Source of the DNA: Euonymus europaeus
Lineage: Eukaryota; Streptophyta; Magnoliopsida; Celastrales; Celastraceae
Length of the DNA: 64,000 nt
Assembly (NCBI GenBank): GCA_963580455.1
Contig: OY756972.1
Coordinates: 7,641,001-7,705,000 of the forward strand
Reading direction: 5' to 3'
Shown: positions 34,061 through 44,879 of the stretch, piece after piece
How the letters are laid out: each line of letters opens with the position of its first letter
Numbering within the stretch: the stretch's first letter is position 1
Position numbers and translations under genes: made by a program
The notes under the pieces: model-generated
Database searches by the model: none
Told to the model about the DNA's origin: nothing
Seen by the model: the letters and a program-made list of their open reading frames with translations, nothing else

Positions 34061-35280
34061 ATGAAAGTGGTAAAAACTCTAGTCACCATTTCGGAGGATG
34101 TAGCACTACTCTATTACAGTGAAGAGATGTGTCTACATGCAACAAACCACAATCCTGAGTGGGTGATCGACACCGCTGCATCGCACCACGACACTCACCA
34201 AATTGATTTCTTCACTTCGTACAAAATCGATGATTTTGTTACAGTGAAGATGGGCAACGATAGTTTTGCCAAGATTTGTGGCCATTGGTGATGTGCATGT
34301 CAAGACTAATCTTGGGTGCATTATGGTGTTGAATGACGTACAACACATCCCAGACCTCCTATTAAACCTTATTGTTGTGAATGCCCTTAATAAATAGAGC
34401 CATCACAATCATTTCACCAATGGCACATGGAAATTGATGAAAGGTGCTTTGGTTTATGCCAGGTGACATATTTGTGGCATATTGTACAAAATATGAGCCA
34501 AAGTATGTTCAGAAAGCATCAATGCTGTAAAGGAATAGACTTCTCCAAATCTCTAGCGCAAGAGACTCGATCACATGGGAGAAAAAGGGTTGTTCGCCCT
34601 TGTCAAATAAGGCACTCATCACAGTGTCTAAAGATATTTCACTGAACCCATGTGATGATTTCTTATTCGGGAAGCAGCATAGAGTCTCATTCAATACTTC
34701 TTCCATGAAAATATTAGAGTTGTTAAGTTTGGTACACTCTGATGTTTGTGGTCCAATAGAAAAAGAGTCTTTGGGAAGAAATAAATATTTTCTAACTTTT
34801 ATTGATAATGATTCAAGGAAGGTGTGGGTGTATTTTCTAATAACCAAGGATCAAGTATTTGAGAATTTCAAGAATTTTCACGCTATGGTGGAAAGGGAGA
34901 CGGGAAAGAAGTTGAAGTGCCTTTGATTAGATAATGAAGATGAGTATTTTTCCAGCGAGCTTGAAGCATACTATGTTGAACACGGTATTCGACACGAGAA
35001 GACAGTCCCATTTACCCCGCAAAATAATGTTGTAGTCGAGAGGATGAATCGCACCATTATGGAACGAGCAAGGTGTATGCTCAGTATGGCAAAGCTTCCA
35101 AAGCCATTGTGGGGTGAATCAGTTCACGTGGGCTGTTGCTTGTTCAACAAATCACTGTCAGCATCACTAAACTTTGAAATTTTGAAAAAAGGTTTGGTCT
35201 GGAAGAAATATTTTTTATTCTCACTTCAGAATATTTGGGTGCAAAGCTTTTGCACATGTATCCAAGGAGCAGAGACATAA
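34061..35280 (+). pseudogene. Copia-2 protease and integrase
   Basis: Protease active-site segment EWVIDTAASHH (about 34160-34190). The integrase shows HSDVCGPIEKESLG, FLTFIDNDSRKVWVYFL (first catalytic Asp region), LDNEDEYFSSEL and FTPQNNVVVERMNRTIMERA with the catalytic Glu. Frames change near 34290 and 34600, with a stop near 34924. The first 35280 bases end with a frameshifted GYM/FAH-type segment; the remainder up to 35540 is the degraded integrase end. Confidence 0.82.
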
Positions 35281-35543
35281 GCTTTACAGCAGATCCACTC
35301 ATTGCATTTTCATCGGATATGGAGATAATGAATTTGGATACAGACTGTGGGATGTAACTTCGAAAAACATTATCAGAAGCAACGATGTTGTGTTCCACGA
35401 GAATGAAGTGTTTGAAGACTTGGGCAAATCCACCAAGTCCACTATTCCCAGTGTTGCAAACACTATCCCAGATCTTGCACCAATGATTTCTGCAAATAAT
35501 GATGAATTACAGGAGGAATATCTAGAAGAAGATCACACATAAG

Positions 35544-36753
35544 GTGTTGAGCATAGGGGAGCCACAACATCATCCACCAAAAGTTGTAGAACCAGCACAA
35601 TCTCCTTTAATTGAAGAACCTCAGCCGACAAGATCTCAAAGAGGTTGTACTCTGATTCCGTCAAGAAGATATCCAGATTCATACTATATTATGCTTACTA
35701 TTGAAAGGGAGCCAGAGAGCTTTCAAGAAGCTCACTCTCATGCTGAAAGTAGTGAATGGATGCAAAAAGAGATGAATTCCTTGCAAAAAAACCACACATA
35801 TGAGTTAGTGAAACTTCCTAAAGGGAAGAAAGCACTGCAGAACAAATTGGTGTTCAAACTGAAGAAAGATGGCAGCGAAAAGTTTATGAAGTACAAGGCT
35901 CAGTTGGTCGTCAAAGGATTTCAATAGAATAAAAGAATTGACTTTGACAAGATTTTCTTACTTGTGGTAAATATGACATCCATCCGAGTCATACTTGGTT
36001 TAGTAGCAAGTATGAATTTGGAGCTTGAACAAATGGATGGATGTAAAGACAACTCTTCTCCATGGTCATTTGGATGAAGTGATAAAAGTAGTCACTTACT
36101 CTTCAGTAGTCAGTAGTCTGATCTACACAATGGTGTGTACAAGATCGGATATTGCTCATGATGCTGATGTTGTGAGCAGATTCCTTTCCAATCCAGGGAA
36201 AGAACATTGCGAGGCTGTTAAATGGATTCTTGAGTACCTAAAGGATACATCAAAGTTATGCTTGTGCTTTGGGGGAGCAGCTCTAGTTCTGGATGGCTAT
36301 ACTGATTCAGATATGGCGAGTGATCTAGACAGTTGAAAATCTACTTTAGGGTATGTTTTCACTTTTGCAGGGGGAGCTGTTTCAGGACAGTCAAAACTGC
36401 AGAAGTATGTTGCTTTATCTAAAACAGAAACAGAGTATATTGCTACAGTAGAAGCTGGTAAAGAAATGTTGTGGTTGAAACGGTTTCTCCAGGAACTGAG
36501 TATTAATCAGGAGGAATACAGGCTACATTGTGATAGTCAAGTGCTCTAGACTTGAGGAAGAATTTTATGTACCATTCCCTCACAAAGCATATTGATATTC
36601 GCTATCAGTGGATACACAAAAGTGATTGAAGAGCAACTGTTGAAACTTTTGAAGATTCACACTGATGAGAATCCAGCAGACATGTTGACGAATGTAGTTA
36701 CTCGTGAGAAGCTCGAGCGATGTCAGGAGGTAGTTGGGATGGACAGTAACTGA
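35544..36753 (+). pseudogene. Copia-2 reverse transcriptase (core deleted) and RNase H
   Basis: The RT N-terminus reads EWMQKEMNSLQKNHTYELV and KYKAQLVVKGF, then MDVKTTLLHGHLDEVI. At about 36090 it jumps directly to SSLIYTMVCTRSDIAHDADV, which normally lies more than 100 residues downstream, so the YVDD catalytic loop is absent. RNase H continues with YVALSKTETEYIA, and the end reads NPADMLTNVVTREKLERC. The stop at about 36753 lies just before the polypurine-rich TAGGGGAGAAT and the 3' LTR. Confidence 0.85.
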
Positions 36754-36799
36754 AGATTGGCGAGTTACGTTCTTCTCCTATGGTTATGTAGGGGAGAAT

Positions 36800-37304
36800 T
36801 GTTGGATCCATACCCATGCACCAGTGTCTACATGCATAAATCAAGGTTTGCATGTGGCAGCTGCCAACCATCGTCGGTACAGTAAGTCAGCAATGATAAA
36901 GTGAGTTCGCCTACTAATGTTGATTTGTGGCATTGTCCAAGTTTTGTTTGTCAGTAACTGTAGTTCCATCTATTACCTAGTTTAGTGTGTTCATACCTGT
37001 GTAATATCTCTATCTAAAGAGATGTGTAGAGAGTTAGATAGGTGAGAGAAGCGGTGCAATGAGTTAGAGAGAAAAGAAAAAAAAAAACATAGTATTTTTG
37101 TGAGAGAGTGTTGGTGCAAGGTAGAGGCACCAGAGAGTGTGAGTTGAGTCGTTGTAATCTCCTCATCTTGTATTATCTATTAATAAAATTGTGTTTCTTC
37201 TCCAGTGGACATAGATCCTTAGTGACCGAACCATGTATATCTCTGTGTTTTTATTTCATTTTAGTTTTCGTTGTTTGTGACATATTGATCCGGTATAGTC
37301 AACA
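36800..37304 (+). repeat. 3' LTR of Copia-2
   Basis: It starts TGTTGGATCC after the purine tract GTAGGGGAGAAT and ends GGTATAGTCAACA. It is longer than the 5' copy, partly through an insertion around 37112-37135. Confidence 0.85.
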
Positions 37305-37539
37305 TTTGGGCCCCTACAATTGTGATGATAGTGCAAGAAATTTGGCTAATTTGTGGCTGAAAATTGTGCAATAGTTAACACCAAGACAGTTGTGAATTCA
37401 TGTACAACAGTTCTTAAGAAAATTGTGGCACCTACCGTTGCAAATTTAAATTTGTGGAGGATGGGTTTGATTTCCCAACAGAGAAGGGCAAGCTCAGTTA
37501 GTGAAAGAAGATTTGGTGAATAAAAAAAAATTGGTTATG

Positions 37540-37865
37540 TCATGGGAGACTAAGACATCCTTATTTTAGCTACCTTAGAAGATTATTTCACTCTTTATTA
37601 GCAGTTGTACTGTTTAAGATTTTATTTGCGAGGCTTGTGTGATGGTAAAAAGTTAAACGTGATACTTTGTATTTGAGTAATAATTAAGTAAATCTCCCCT
37701 TTTCATTAGTTCATTCAAATTTTTGGGGACGAGCACCAATTTCTATGTCTTATGGGATGGGGTGGTTTGTAACATTCGTCCATGATTGCACTCAAATTAC
37801 TGGGCTTAGCAACTGAAACAAACAAGTGATTTTTGCTCAGTTTTTCACTTATTTCATCAAATGGT
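37540..37865 (+). pseudogene. Short copia pre-integrase/integrase fragment
   Basis: Shifted frames give HGRLRHPYFSYLRRLFHSL (pre-integrase) and FWGRAPISMSYGMGWFVTF then VHDCTQIT, the beginning of the integrase core. It belongs to a copia family different from Copia-1 and Copia-2, has no LTR nearby and ends abruptly at about 37865. The preceding 37305-37540 is unassigned. Confidence 0.55.
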
Positions 37866-38845
37866 GACTACTCAGTTTGGCATATTAATAAAAGTTCTGC
37901 ATTTGGATAAGATGGGGAATACTTCAAGCAATAATTAACGAAATTCATGCACTCAGTTTTCACTAGTTCATTCTTGAGCAAAGTGTCCAAATCATTTACA
38001 TTCGAAGTATTGAGTGGCTTTTGGATCTTTATTTTTCTTTTCAGCTTTCTAGAAAAATGACTCCTATTTCTTGTCATCTTTTGGATTTCTTTTCTTCATG
38101 AATTTCTTAAAATTATTTGTTAGAAACAACAATTCATCTACAACATTGTTAGTATCATCACTAGAATAGAGAGCAACACCTTTAGATTATTTGATTTAAA
38201 AAAACTTACCTCAAAAGTTTGTAGAGATCCAACTAATTATTCTACTATACCTTGATTTTATCGATGTCTTTGATCATTGATTGTTGCAACTTTCACTATG
38301 AACCTCTCTAGTAAAAATCTGAGATTTTTTCTTACCAGCTTACTCATTTTGATTGGTTCTCCAAATGAGTTATTGACTATGTCACTCAACTTTGCATAAA
38401 AATCATCAAACATCTCATTCTCTTCCATCTTTAGGCTTTCAAAACTAGAAGTAAGTTGCTAAAACTTTTAATGTTTGACCAAATTTGTGTCTTCATGCGT
38501 CACTTCTAGAAAATCCCATGCATCTTTTGCCTTATCATAATGTAAAATCATGAAACTTAAAAATATTTAGGGTAGAAAATAAAGCATATATTGCTTTACT
38601 ATTCCAACCTACATTATCAATGTCACTTTTTGTCAAAAGTTTAGATGGTTTAGGAATTTTGTTAACCTTGTCATTAATAGATTTGTGCTCACTATACTCT
38701 TTTCTACTGACTTCCAAACTCTTTCATCAATGGACTTCAAATAGGCTCTCATGCGTGCTTCGAATATGAATAATTTATCCATCAAATTATGGTATCAGAT
38801 TTGTTGATCTAGACTCCATTGTTGACTTTTCCTCCAATACCAATT
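37866..38845 (-). pseudogene. Sirevirus-like gag fragment (second copy, minus strand)
   Basis: The minus strand around 38480-38340 encodes a SFESLKMEENEMFDDFY segment nearly identical to one on the plus strand at 44200-44250, and similar to the gag of the 7403-17949 element. A further frame at 38717-38535 precedes it. The order relative to the LTR and primer site at about 38830-38846 fits an element starting at that LTR and running left. Stops are frequent and pol is missing. Confidence 0.65.
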
Positions 38846-39796
38846 GAAAATATGGTATTCCTTAGCAAGATGTTAGTAAACGTAGCATGGAAACAATTGT
38901 GGAAAATAAAACAAATAAAACATCACAATTTTAATGAGGAAATCCTGACAGTGAGAAAACCTCAAGTCTATAAGCAACCAACGTTTCAAAGGAATCCATT
39001 ATGAGAGAAAAACTTACAATATATTGTTGCCTATGATCCATTTGTAAAAAATTGACTCAGCGTATGCTTTGAATAAAATCAAAACTCCAATGATGATTCG
39101 AGATTACTCATGGCGCCTCTAAGAGACTTTGAACTTGAAGTAAGATCCAAGTAACCTTGAGGTAACTTGAGTAGACTACACCAGTTGTGCAGATTTTGTT
39201 GTTCTTCTTCCTCGGCAAGATCGATTCGAGAAATTAAACAAACAACATTAAAACATGAAAATCACACTTTCTCATATTTAATACAGATGTGAAACACTCA
39301 AATGAAATTGAAAAAGGGTTAATAAAAAAAATCCAAGCATTCAATCTTTCAATATAATCAATCACGCCAAAAGCTTCAATCCTCGAATTCCATGGGCTTC
39401 ACTTTTTATAGACAAAATATCTGCTATAGATAGAGATAGATGATAATAAATATGATATCCAACAAATAATAATAGTCCTGGATTAAGATACGACTCTCAA
39501 ATATTTATCTCAATAAAAAGTTGTCAGTTCTTATCCAACAATTAATCCACAAGAGTCCTTTATCAATAATAAAACCAGTGAGTTCTCTCTTGATCTAGGA
39601 TAATACCATACCAATAATAGCTAAATAAAAATGTGGATTAGATTCAATCAATAATTGAGTTTCAGTGAAACACAAATTGTAGCAAATCTAGATGTAAGTT
39701 GAAGCTTACATGAGAGTTACCTTGTAATGTTACCTATGCAACACAACATCCAAAGGCAACCTGTTTCAAATAGTGGTAACCTATACTTACTTGAGG
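38846..39796 (-). repeat. LTR of the minus-strand Sirevirus-like fragment
   Basis: The plus strand reads AATACCAATTGAAAATATGG at its left end, that is, a primer site ATTGGTATTGGAGG beside an LTR ending TTTTCA, as in the 7403-17949 element. The body aligns in reverse complement with 43131-43814 (CATCTTG-CAAG, ATTTATTGAG-type and CTTGGATC/CTTAGATCC blocks). LTR C interrupts it at 39797 and it may continue after 42058. Confidence 0.65.
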
Positions 39797-42053
39797 TGTG
39801 ACGCCCCGATCCGGGCACGCCACGGGTGCCTCTCCGGCATCGTCCTAGGCCAATAGTGCTATCATCCGGCAGATCGGAAATTCGACGACATCTCCCCGTA
39901 TGTCGGAGAGTCCTCGCCTGCATCAGAAACACACAGCAAAAAATATTAATCCATAACACTAGCAACCTAGCTAGGCCTCAGGCCTCAATCACATGCAATC
40001 TTGATCCTAGGGGTCTCAGGCCATCCACTACCAGCATGCACAAACTGATAGTAATCTACACATCAATCAAATTCATAATATCATATAACCATAAAATCAA
40101 CTCAGCATACATCATGCATACACCCTCTAGTGCCAATGGTTATAACAATATCATGAACAACACTCATACATCATATACAAAATACGTGCTTAGAGTATCT
40201 CTCTAGCACCCTCATCCTACCTAGGACCATCCATGTAAAATCCCGCTCTCACTGATCCGTTCCACTAGTACTTGTACCTGTACCAGTATCACCTGTGGGG
40301 AGGAAAAGAAAGTAGAGAGTGAGCAAGAAGATCAGTAGGGTTTAGAGTATAAGGAGTATAAAGCCGAATCCGAAACAATAGGTTATGCAACAATATGAAA
40401 CCTACTACATACACGTATACTCAACAATCACATAGAACATCAAACAGGGCAATCCCCACAATGAGCAAACCTCATCGATACCATGGCTCGTTCCATGTAA
40501 TATCGAACGTGAGCAAGCTCACCACATCAACTCATCAATAGCATGGTCGCTAACCATGACTATTGAATAGGAGCAAGCTCCCCAACATCAAACACTCTTG
40601 GATTACCAGGTTGCGTGACGCCCGCACCATTCCAGGCAAGGTCCCTCATTAACCATACCTCTAGTGTGTTATCCTACTTGGAGTTCACTTGACTCGGTGG
40701 TAACTCTCATCACCTCGTCATCCCTCCAAGTAGCTTTCAAGAATCCTAAGGAGCCCCGAGTCCATACCCGGTCCCCCATGCAACTCTAATGCACTTATGC
40801 CATGACATGCCGAAGATATATATATATATATATATATGTGTGTGAACATTCTACATATATATACACATAACTATCATGATGCATGAACGGAAATCACATC
40901 GTGCCCATAGGTGATGGGACACACACAATTGGGTCATACAACATCAAGAATCACAATATTCTACATCCAAGGTTAGTTTCCCCTTAGAAGCAATTAAGGC
41001 GGAAACACAAATAAAACAACCAATGAGGAATCGAAACGCTCTTTAAAAGATTTAGAACAAAGATAGAAATAATGGTTGGAAATCCCCTACCTCGTGTCGA
41101 GCAATTCACAAAATCTCACAATTAGGGTTTTAACCCCCGTTTCACCAACCTAACAATTCCACATAATATCATACCCATTTAATCATCCAAACATCCAATA
41201 TATCATATCCAATATGAATTAAACAACTAAATTGAGAAAACTTACTTTCTCTCTCTAGGGTTCCTCTCAAACCCCCAAACTCAACCTTATGGAACTCAAC
41301 TCCAAAATAAGAATCAAACCTACATATACAACCACATATGACCTAGAATCAACATATCTAAATCATATAAATAAACTCTAAACAGAACTATCAAGATCTA
41401 CTCGAAACCCTAGAAATGAAATAATGAAGAAACTTACCTCCAAGGCTTGAATCTTCCTTGAGTCCTCTCTAAATCTCCAAAACCAAGCTTCAATCTCCAA
41501 AAATCACCTCAAATACTCTTCTCTCTCTAGAATCATCACTCTCTCTCTCTCTAGGATGAACCAAAACCAGACATTTCCCTAAAATGGCTCGCTGGAGCCT
41601 TTTTGGAAACACGGGTTGCGCCTAGGCGCCTAGGCACCCTGGCCTAATAAAAATTCCCTCAGGCGCTGCTCTGGGCGCCATCTTGGGCGTGCAGGGTTTT
41701 CATGCCCAGGCGAGGTGCGCCTTGGCGACCGCCTAGGTGCCTATGCGCTTACTCCATGCCGCCTTACCCACTAGACCGGGGGCCGCGCCTAGGCGCCTTG
41801 AAGTGAGCCCGGTCCAGTTTGAATTTCCCTCTCATCCGCGCCCATCCTCTGCTTGCTGGACTGGGCGCTGCGCCTAGGGGCCCTGAGGTGCGCGCAGTCT
41901 AGTGCCTCCTCATCCGGTCTTCCTCCCTGCATTCATTCCTGTCACTCACTAGACTAGGCGCAGAGCCTAGGTGCCCCCTGGTGCTCCTAGTCCAGTTTTC
42001 CCCCTTTGTTCCAACATCAAAATTTCACAAAATTTTTGGATCGGGGTTTCACA
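39797..42053 (-). mobile_element. LTR C: solo LTR of the large gypsy-type family, reverse orientation, 2257 bp
   Basis: The plus-strand ends are TGTGACGCCCCGATCC and GGATCGGGGTTTCACA, flanked by the exact duplication TGAGG (39792-39796 and 42054-42058). Read on the minus strand it corresponds to LTR A and B (TGTGAAACCCCGATCC start; GGGGAGATG-TG block near the end). It contains a (TA)n/(TG)n run at 40818-40846, a CT run near 41520-41560 and the most GC-rich stretch of the window (about 41600-41995). Confidence 0.92.
41771..41995. repeat. Three 47-bp imperfect hairpin repeats inside LTR C
   Basis: Units at 41771-41817, 41856-41902 and 41949-41995, each exactly 47 bases. Each begins CT[AG]GAC, ends GTC[CT]AG and has GCCTAGG at its centre. 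The outer 10-13 bases of each unit are reverse complements with one or two mismatches, so every unit can fold on itself. The sequence between units is not conserved. Confidence 0.8.
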
Positions 42054-42058
42054 TGAGG

Positions 42059-42674
42059 GTTTCATTTACTTGAAACAAAACATACCAACATCACACAATT
42101 GTCAAAAGACATTATTGTGGATCTTATATATGTTTCTCACTTTCGACTTTTTGATTGACTGTGTTGTAGTGCTACATGGAAGGAAGTATGTCAATATTAA
42201 CGATATACAATTGCCATGACCTACACTATAGTTTATTCTACAATAGTGTTATGATGGATAATTTCATGAAGATATTTCATTATATTTCGTAGCTATTGTT
42301 TATGTTTATTTGAACCATTATAATATTGTCACATGGGCCAAGTGGGAGAATGTGAGGTATGACCTAGGTGATTTTTAAGTTTGTTTTAATAAGCGATTCT
42401 TATATCTTAAGAGTTTCAACTGTTAAAATAAGGAATGCATTTATAATATTTTAGTGGAATATATTATAATTTATGACTTTTAATGGGTTTGGGCTGATAA
42501 TTGAACTCATGAGAAGCCCATTTTATTTTTCGTAGTGGGTCCCTATTAGAATAAAAATCCTATATTGAATAACAATTTTGTGATATGTTCAACTTCATGT
42601 AACCTCCAAGTAGGCTCCAAGGTTACCTTTGAGTTATCCAGTTGAAGTCACCTTTATGTAGGCTCTGGGTTACC
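42059..42674. other. Patchwork of copia LTR and 3'-end pieces
   Basis: 42330-42352 reads GCCAAGTGGGAGAATG then TGAGGTATGACC, a typical copia polypurine tract and LTR start. The following 300 bases share the TTTTAGTGGA-T-ATTATAATTTA block with the Copia-1 3' LTR (about 25590). From about 42590 the AACCTCCAAGTAGGCTCC words resemble the Sirevirus-like LTR of 38846-39796. No gene is seen. Confidence 0.45.
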
Positions 42675-43130
42675 ACTAGGGGTGTAAACAAGCCGAGCCG
42701 CTCATAAGCGGCTCGGCTCGAAAAACTGGTTCATGTTCGAATCGATTCATACATGAGTCGAGCTTGAGCTTGATTTTAAAGCTCGATTCATAAACGAGCC
42801 GAGCTTGAGTATCCCATAGCTCGGCTCTTTAAGACTCGCGAGCTAGCTCATAGGCTTGGCTCATAGCTCAGCTCGATTATATATAGATATATATTTGTGT
42901 GTGTTATAGTTAGTTTGATTTTGAATTTAACATTATTAATATGTTTGAATGTAATATACTGTTCATTTGATTCCATGTATCATTAACTCATTAAGTATCA
43001 TTATTATTATTACTATATTACATGACTACTAAAAATTAACATGTATTTATTATTTAAAATATTTTTGCCTAATTATTTGGTGTTTTATCAATACATTAAG
43101 ATTGTTAGCTATTAAAAAGCCAAGCTTGAG
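42675..43130. mobile_element. hAT-like MITE, one terminus clear
   Basis: CTAGGGGTGTAAACAAGCCG at 42675 is the well-known start of plant hAT-type MITEs. Directly inside it lies a perfect 11-bp hairpin (GCCGAGCCGCT 42692-42702, loop CATA, AGCGGCTCGGC 42707-42717), followed by many GAGCT/AGCTCG words to about 42870. The far terminus is not intact; AAAGCCAAGCTTGAG near 43115 may be its remnant. Confidence 0.5.
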
Positions 43131-43814
43131 TTTTTATTGTGATAAATATTTAGGGTCTTATCTTAATCCACGACTTTTTTTTATCTTACGGATATTAGTA
43201 TAATCAACATCTATCTCTATGTAAAGAAGATCTGGACCTCTATATAAAGAGAATGCCCATAGAGTTCTAATACCGAAGCTTTTGTGAGAAAATTGATATT
43301 GAGAGATTGAGAGCTTCAAAATTTTTGCTTTCCATTCTCTTTGATGTTTTGTTTGAGTATTTCATATCTTTATTAAATATGAGAGAGTGTGAATTTCATT
43401 GTTTGAGTGTTGTTCTTTGAGTTTCTCAAATTGATCCAAACGAGGAAGAACAAGGGTTGTTACTGAACCACTGCTGTAATATGCTCAAGTTACATCAAGA
43501 TTACTTAGATCCTAGTTTAAGTTCAAAATCTTTTGAAGGCGCCAATAGCAATCATATAACATCAATGGTGTGTTGATTTGGTTCGAATCATACGATAAGT
43601 CCAATTGTACAATTAAGTTGTGGGTAATGATAAATTGTAAGTTTTTTCTTTTATAATGGATTGCTTTCAAAGGTTGTCACTTATACACTCAAGGGTTTCT
43701 CCCAATTAGGGTTTCCTCGTTAAAACAATGGTATTCTTATTTGTTGTTATTTTTCCACAATTGTTTCCATGCTATGTTAACTAAACATCTTGGCAAGAAA
43801 TTTTGTATTCTGAA
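43131..43814 (+). repeat. LTR tail of the plus-strand Sirevirus-like remnant
   Basis: It ends GCAAGAAATTTTGTATTCTGA followed by ATCGGTATTTGAGCAGG, a decayed primer site. The CTCGTTAAAAC and TTCCATGCTA-GTT blocks are shared with the minus-strand LTR at 38846-39796. Its left part is disturbed by the MITE. Confidence 0.6.
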
Positions 43815-44800
43815 TCGGTATTTGAGCAGGTGTCAATGATGGAATCTAGATCAACAAATCAGATATATACCACAATTTGATCGTTCAAATTATTCATACT
43901 GGAATGCACACATGAGAGCTTATTTGAAGTCCATTGATGAACGGATTTGGATATCAATAGTAAAAGGTTATAGTGAACCCAAATCCATTGATGAAAAGGA
44001 TAACAAAATTCCTAAACCCTGTAAAAATCGGACTAAAGTGATCTTGAAAATGCAGGTTGGAACAGTAAAATAATGAATGTTTTTTAGTTTCGCAGGATTT
44101 CACATTGTGATAAGGCAAAAGAGGCATGAGATTTACTAAAAATGACACATGATGGAACAAATCTAGTTAGACATTCAAAACTTCAACAACTCACTTCTAG
44201 TTTTGAAAGTCTGAAGATGGAAGAGAATGACATGTTTGATGATTTCTATGCAACGTTGAGCGACATAGTCAAATCTCATCCATGCCTGGTGAACCAATTC
44301 AACTAAACAAGGTGTTAAGAAAAAATTTCAGATCTTCTCTAGAGTGGTTCATGATGAAATTATAGCAATAAAGGACAACAAAAATATTGATAAAATTAAG
44401 GTAGAAGAATTAATTGGCTTTCTACAAACTTTTGAGGCAAGTTTTCTTAAATCTAAAAAATCTAAAGGTGCTAATCCTTATTTAAGTGATGAAACTAACA
44501 ATGTTACTGATGAATTGTTTCTTCCAATAAATTGTTTTAGAAATTCATGAAAAACGGGAATCTAAAGGAAGTCAAGAAAGAGGTGTCCTTATCTTACAAA
44601 GCCAAGAAGAAAATAAAATATTATAAATCCACTCAATGCTTTGAATGCAAAAGATTTGGACACTTTGCTCAAGAGTGTGAAATCTAAAAAATAATTCAAA
44701 GGCGTGTGAAACCACTTGGGGTGATGTTGTTGAAGAACATTCTAATATTGAATCTGAAGATGAAAAGAAGAATACTCTAGTAGCCTTTCCAATAACCTTT
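43815..44800 (+). pseudogene. Sirevirus-like gag (third copy) with CCHC knuckle
   Basis: Readable pieces: NYSYWNAHMRAYLKSIDERI-like text at about 43880-43945, TSSFESLKMEENDMFDDFY (about 44195-44250), KIKVEELIGFLQTFE (about 44391-44435) and the knuckle CFECKRFGHFAQEC (about 44637-44680). Frameshifts near 44300 and 44550 and several stops break it. The same motifs in the same order occur in the 7403-17949 element. Confidence 0.72.
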
Positions 44801-44879
44801 AGTGACCAAAGATCATAAACAAGCTCAGAAGAATATTCAATTATTGATATGTTGAGCTGTGGGTTGCCTTGATGACATG

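Larger units (their letters stand above)
32238..37304 (+). mobile_element. Copia-2: dead Ty1/copia element with both LTRs
   Basis: LTRs at 32238-32681 and 36800-37304 flank gag, protease, integrase, RT and RNase H remnants in the normal copia order, all on the plus strand. The first few bases of the 5' LTR are missing at the junction with the Athila-like LTR, so no target duplication can be read. The LTRs differ by roughly 15 percent and by indels, and every domain carries stops, so the element is old. The catalytic centre of RT is deleted. Confidence 0.85.

Noticed and set aside
41771..41995. microRNA precursor
   Set aside because: Arms of 10-13 bp are too short and the units sit in a repetitive LTR.
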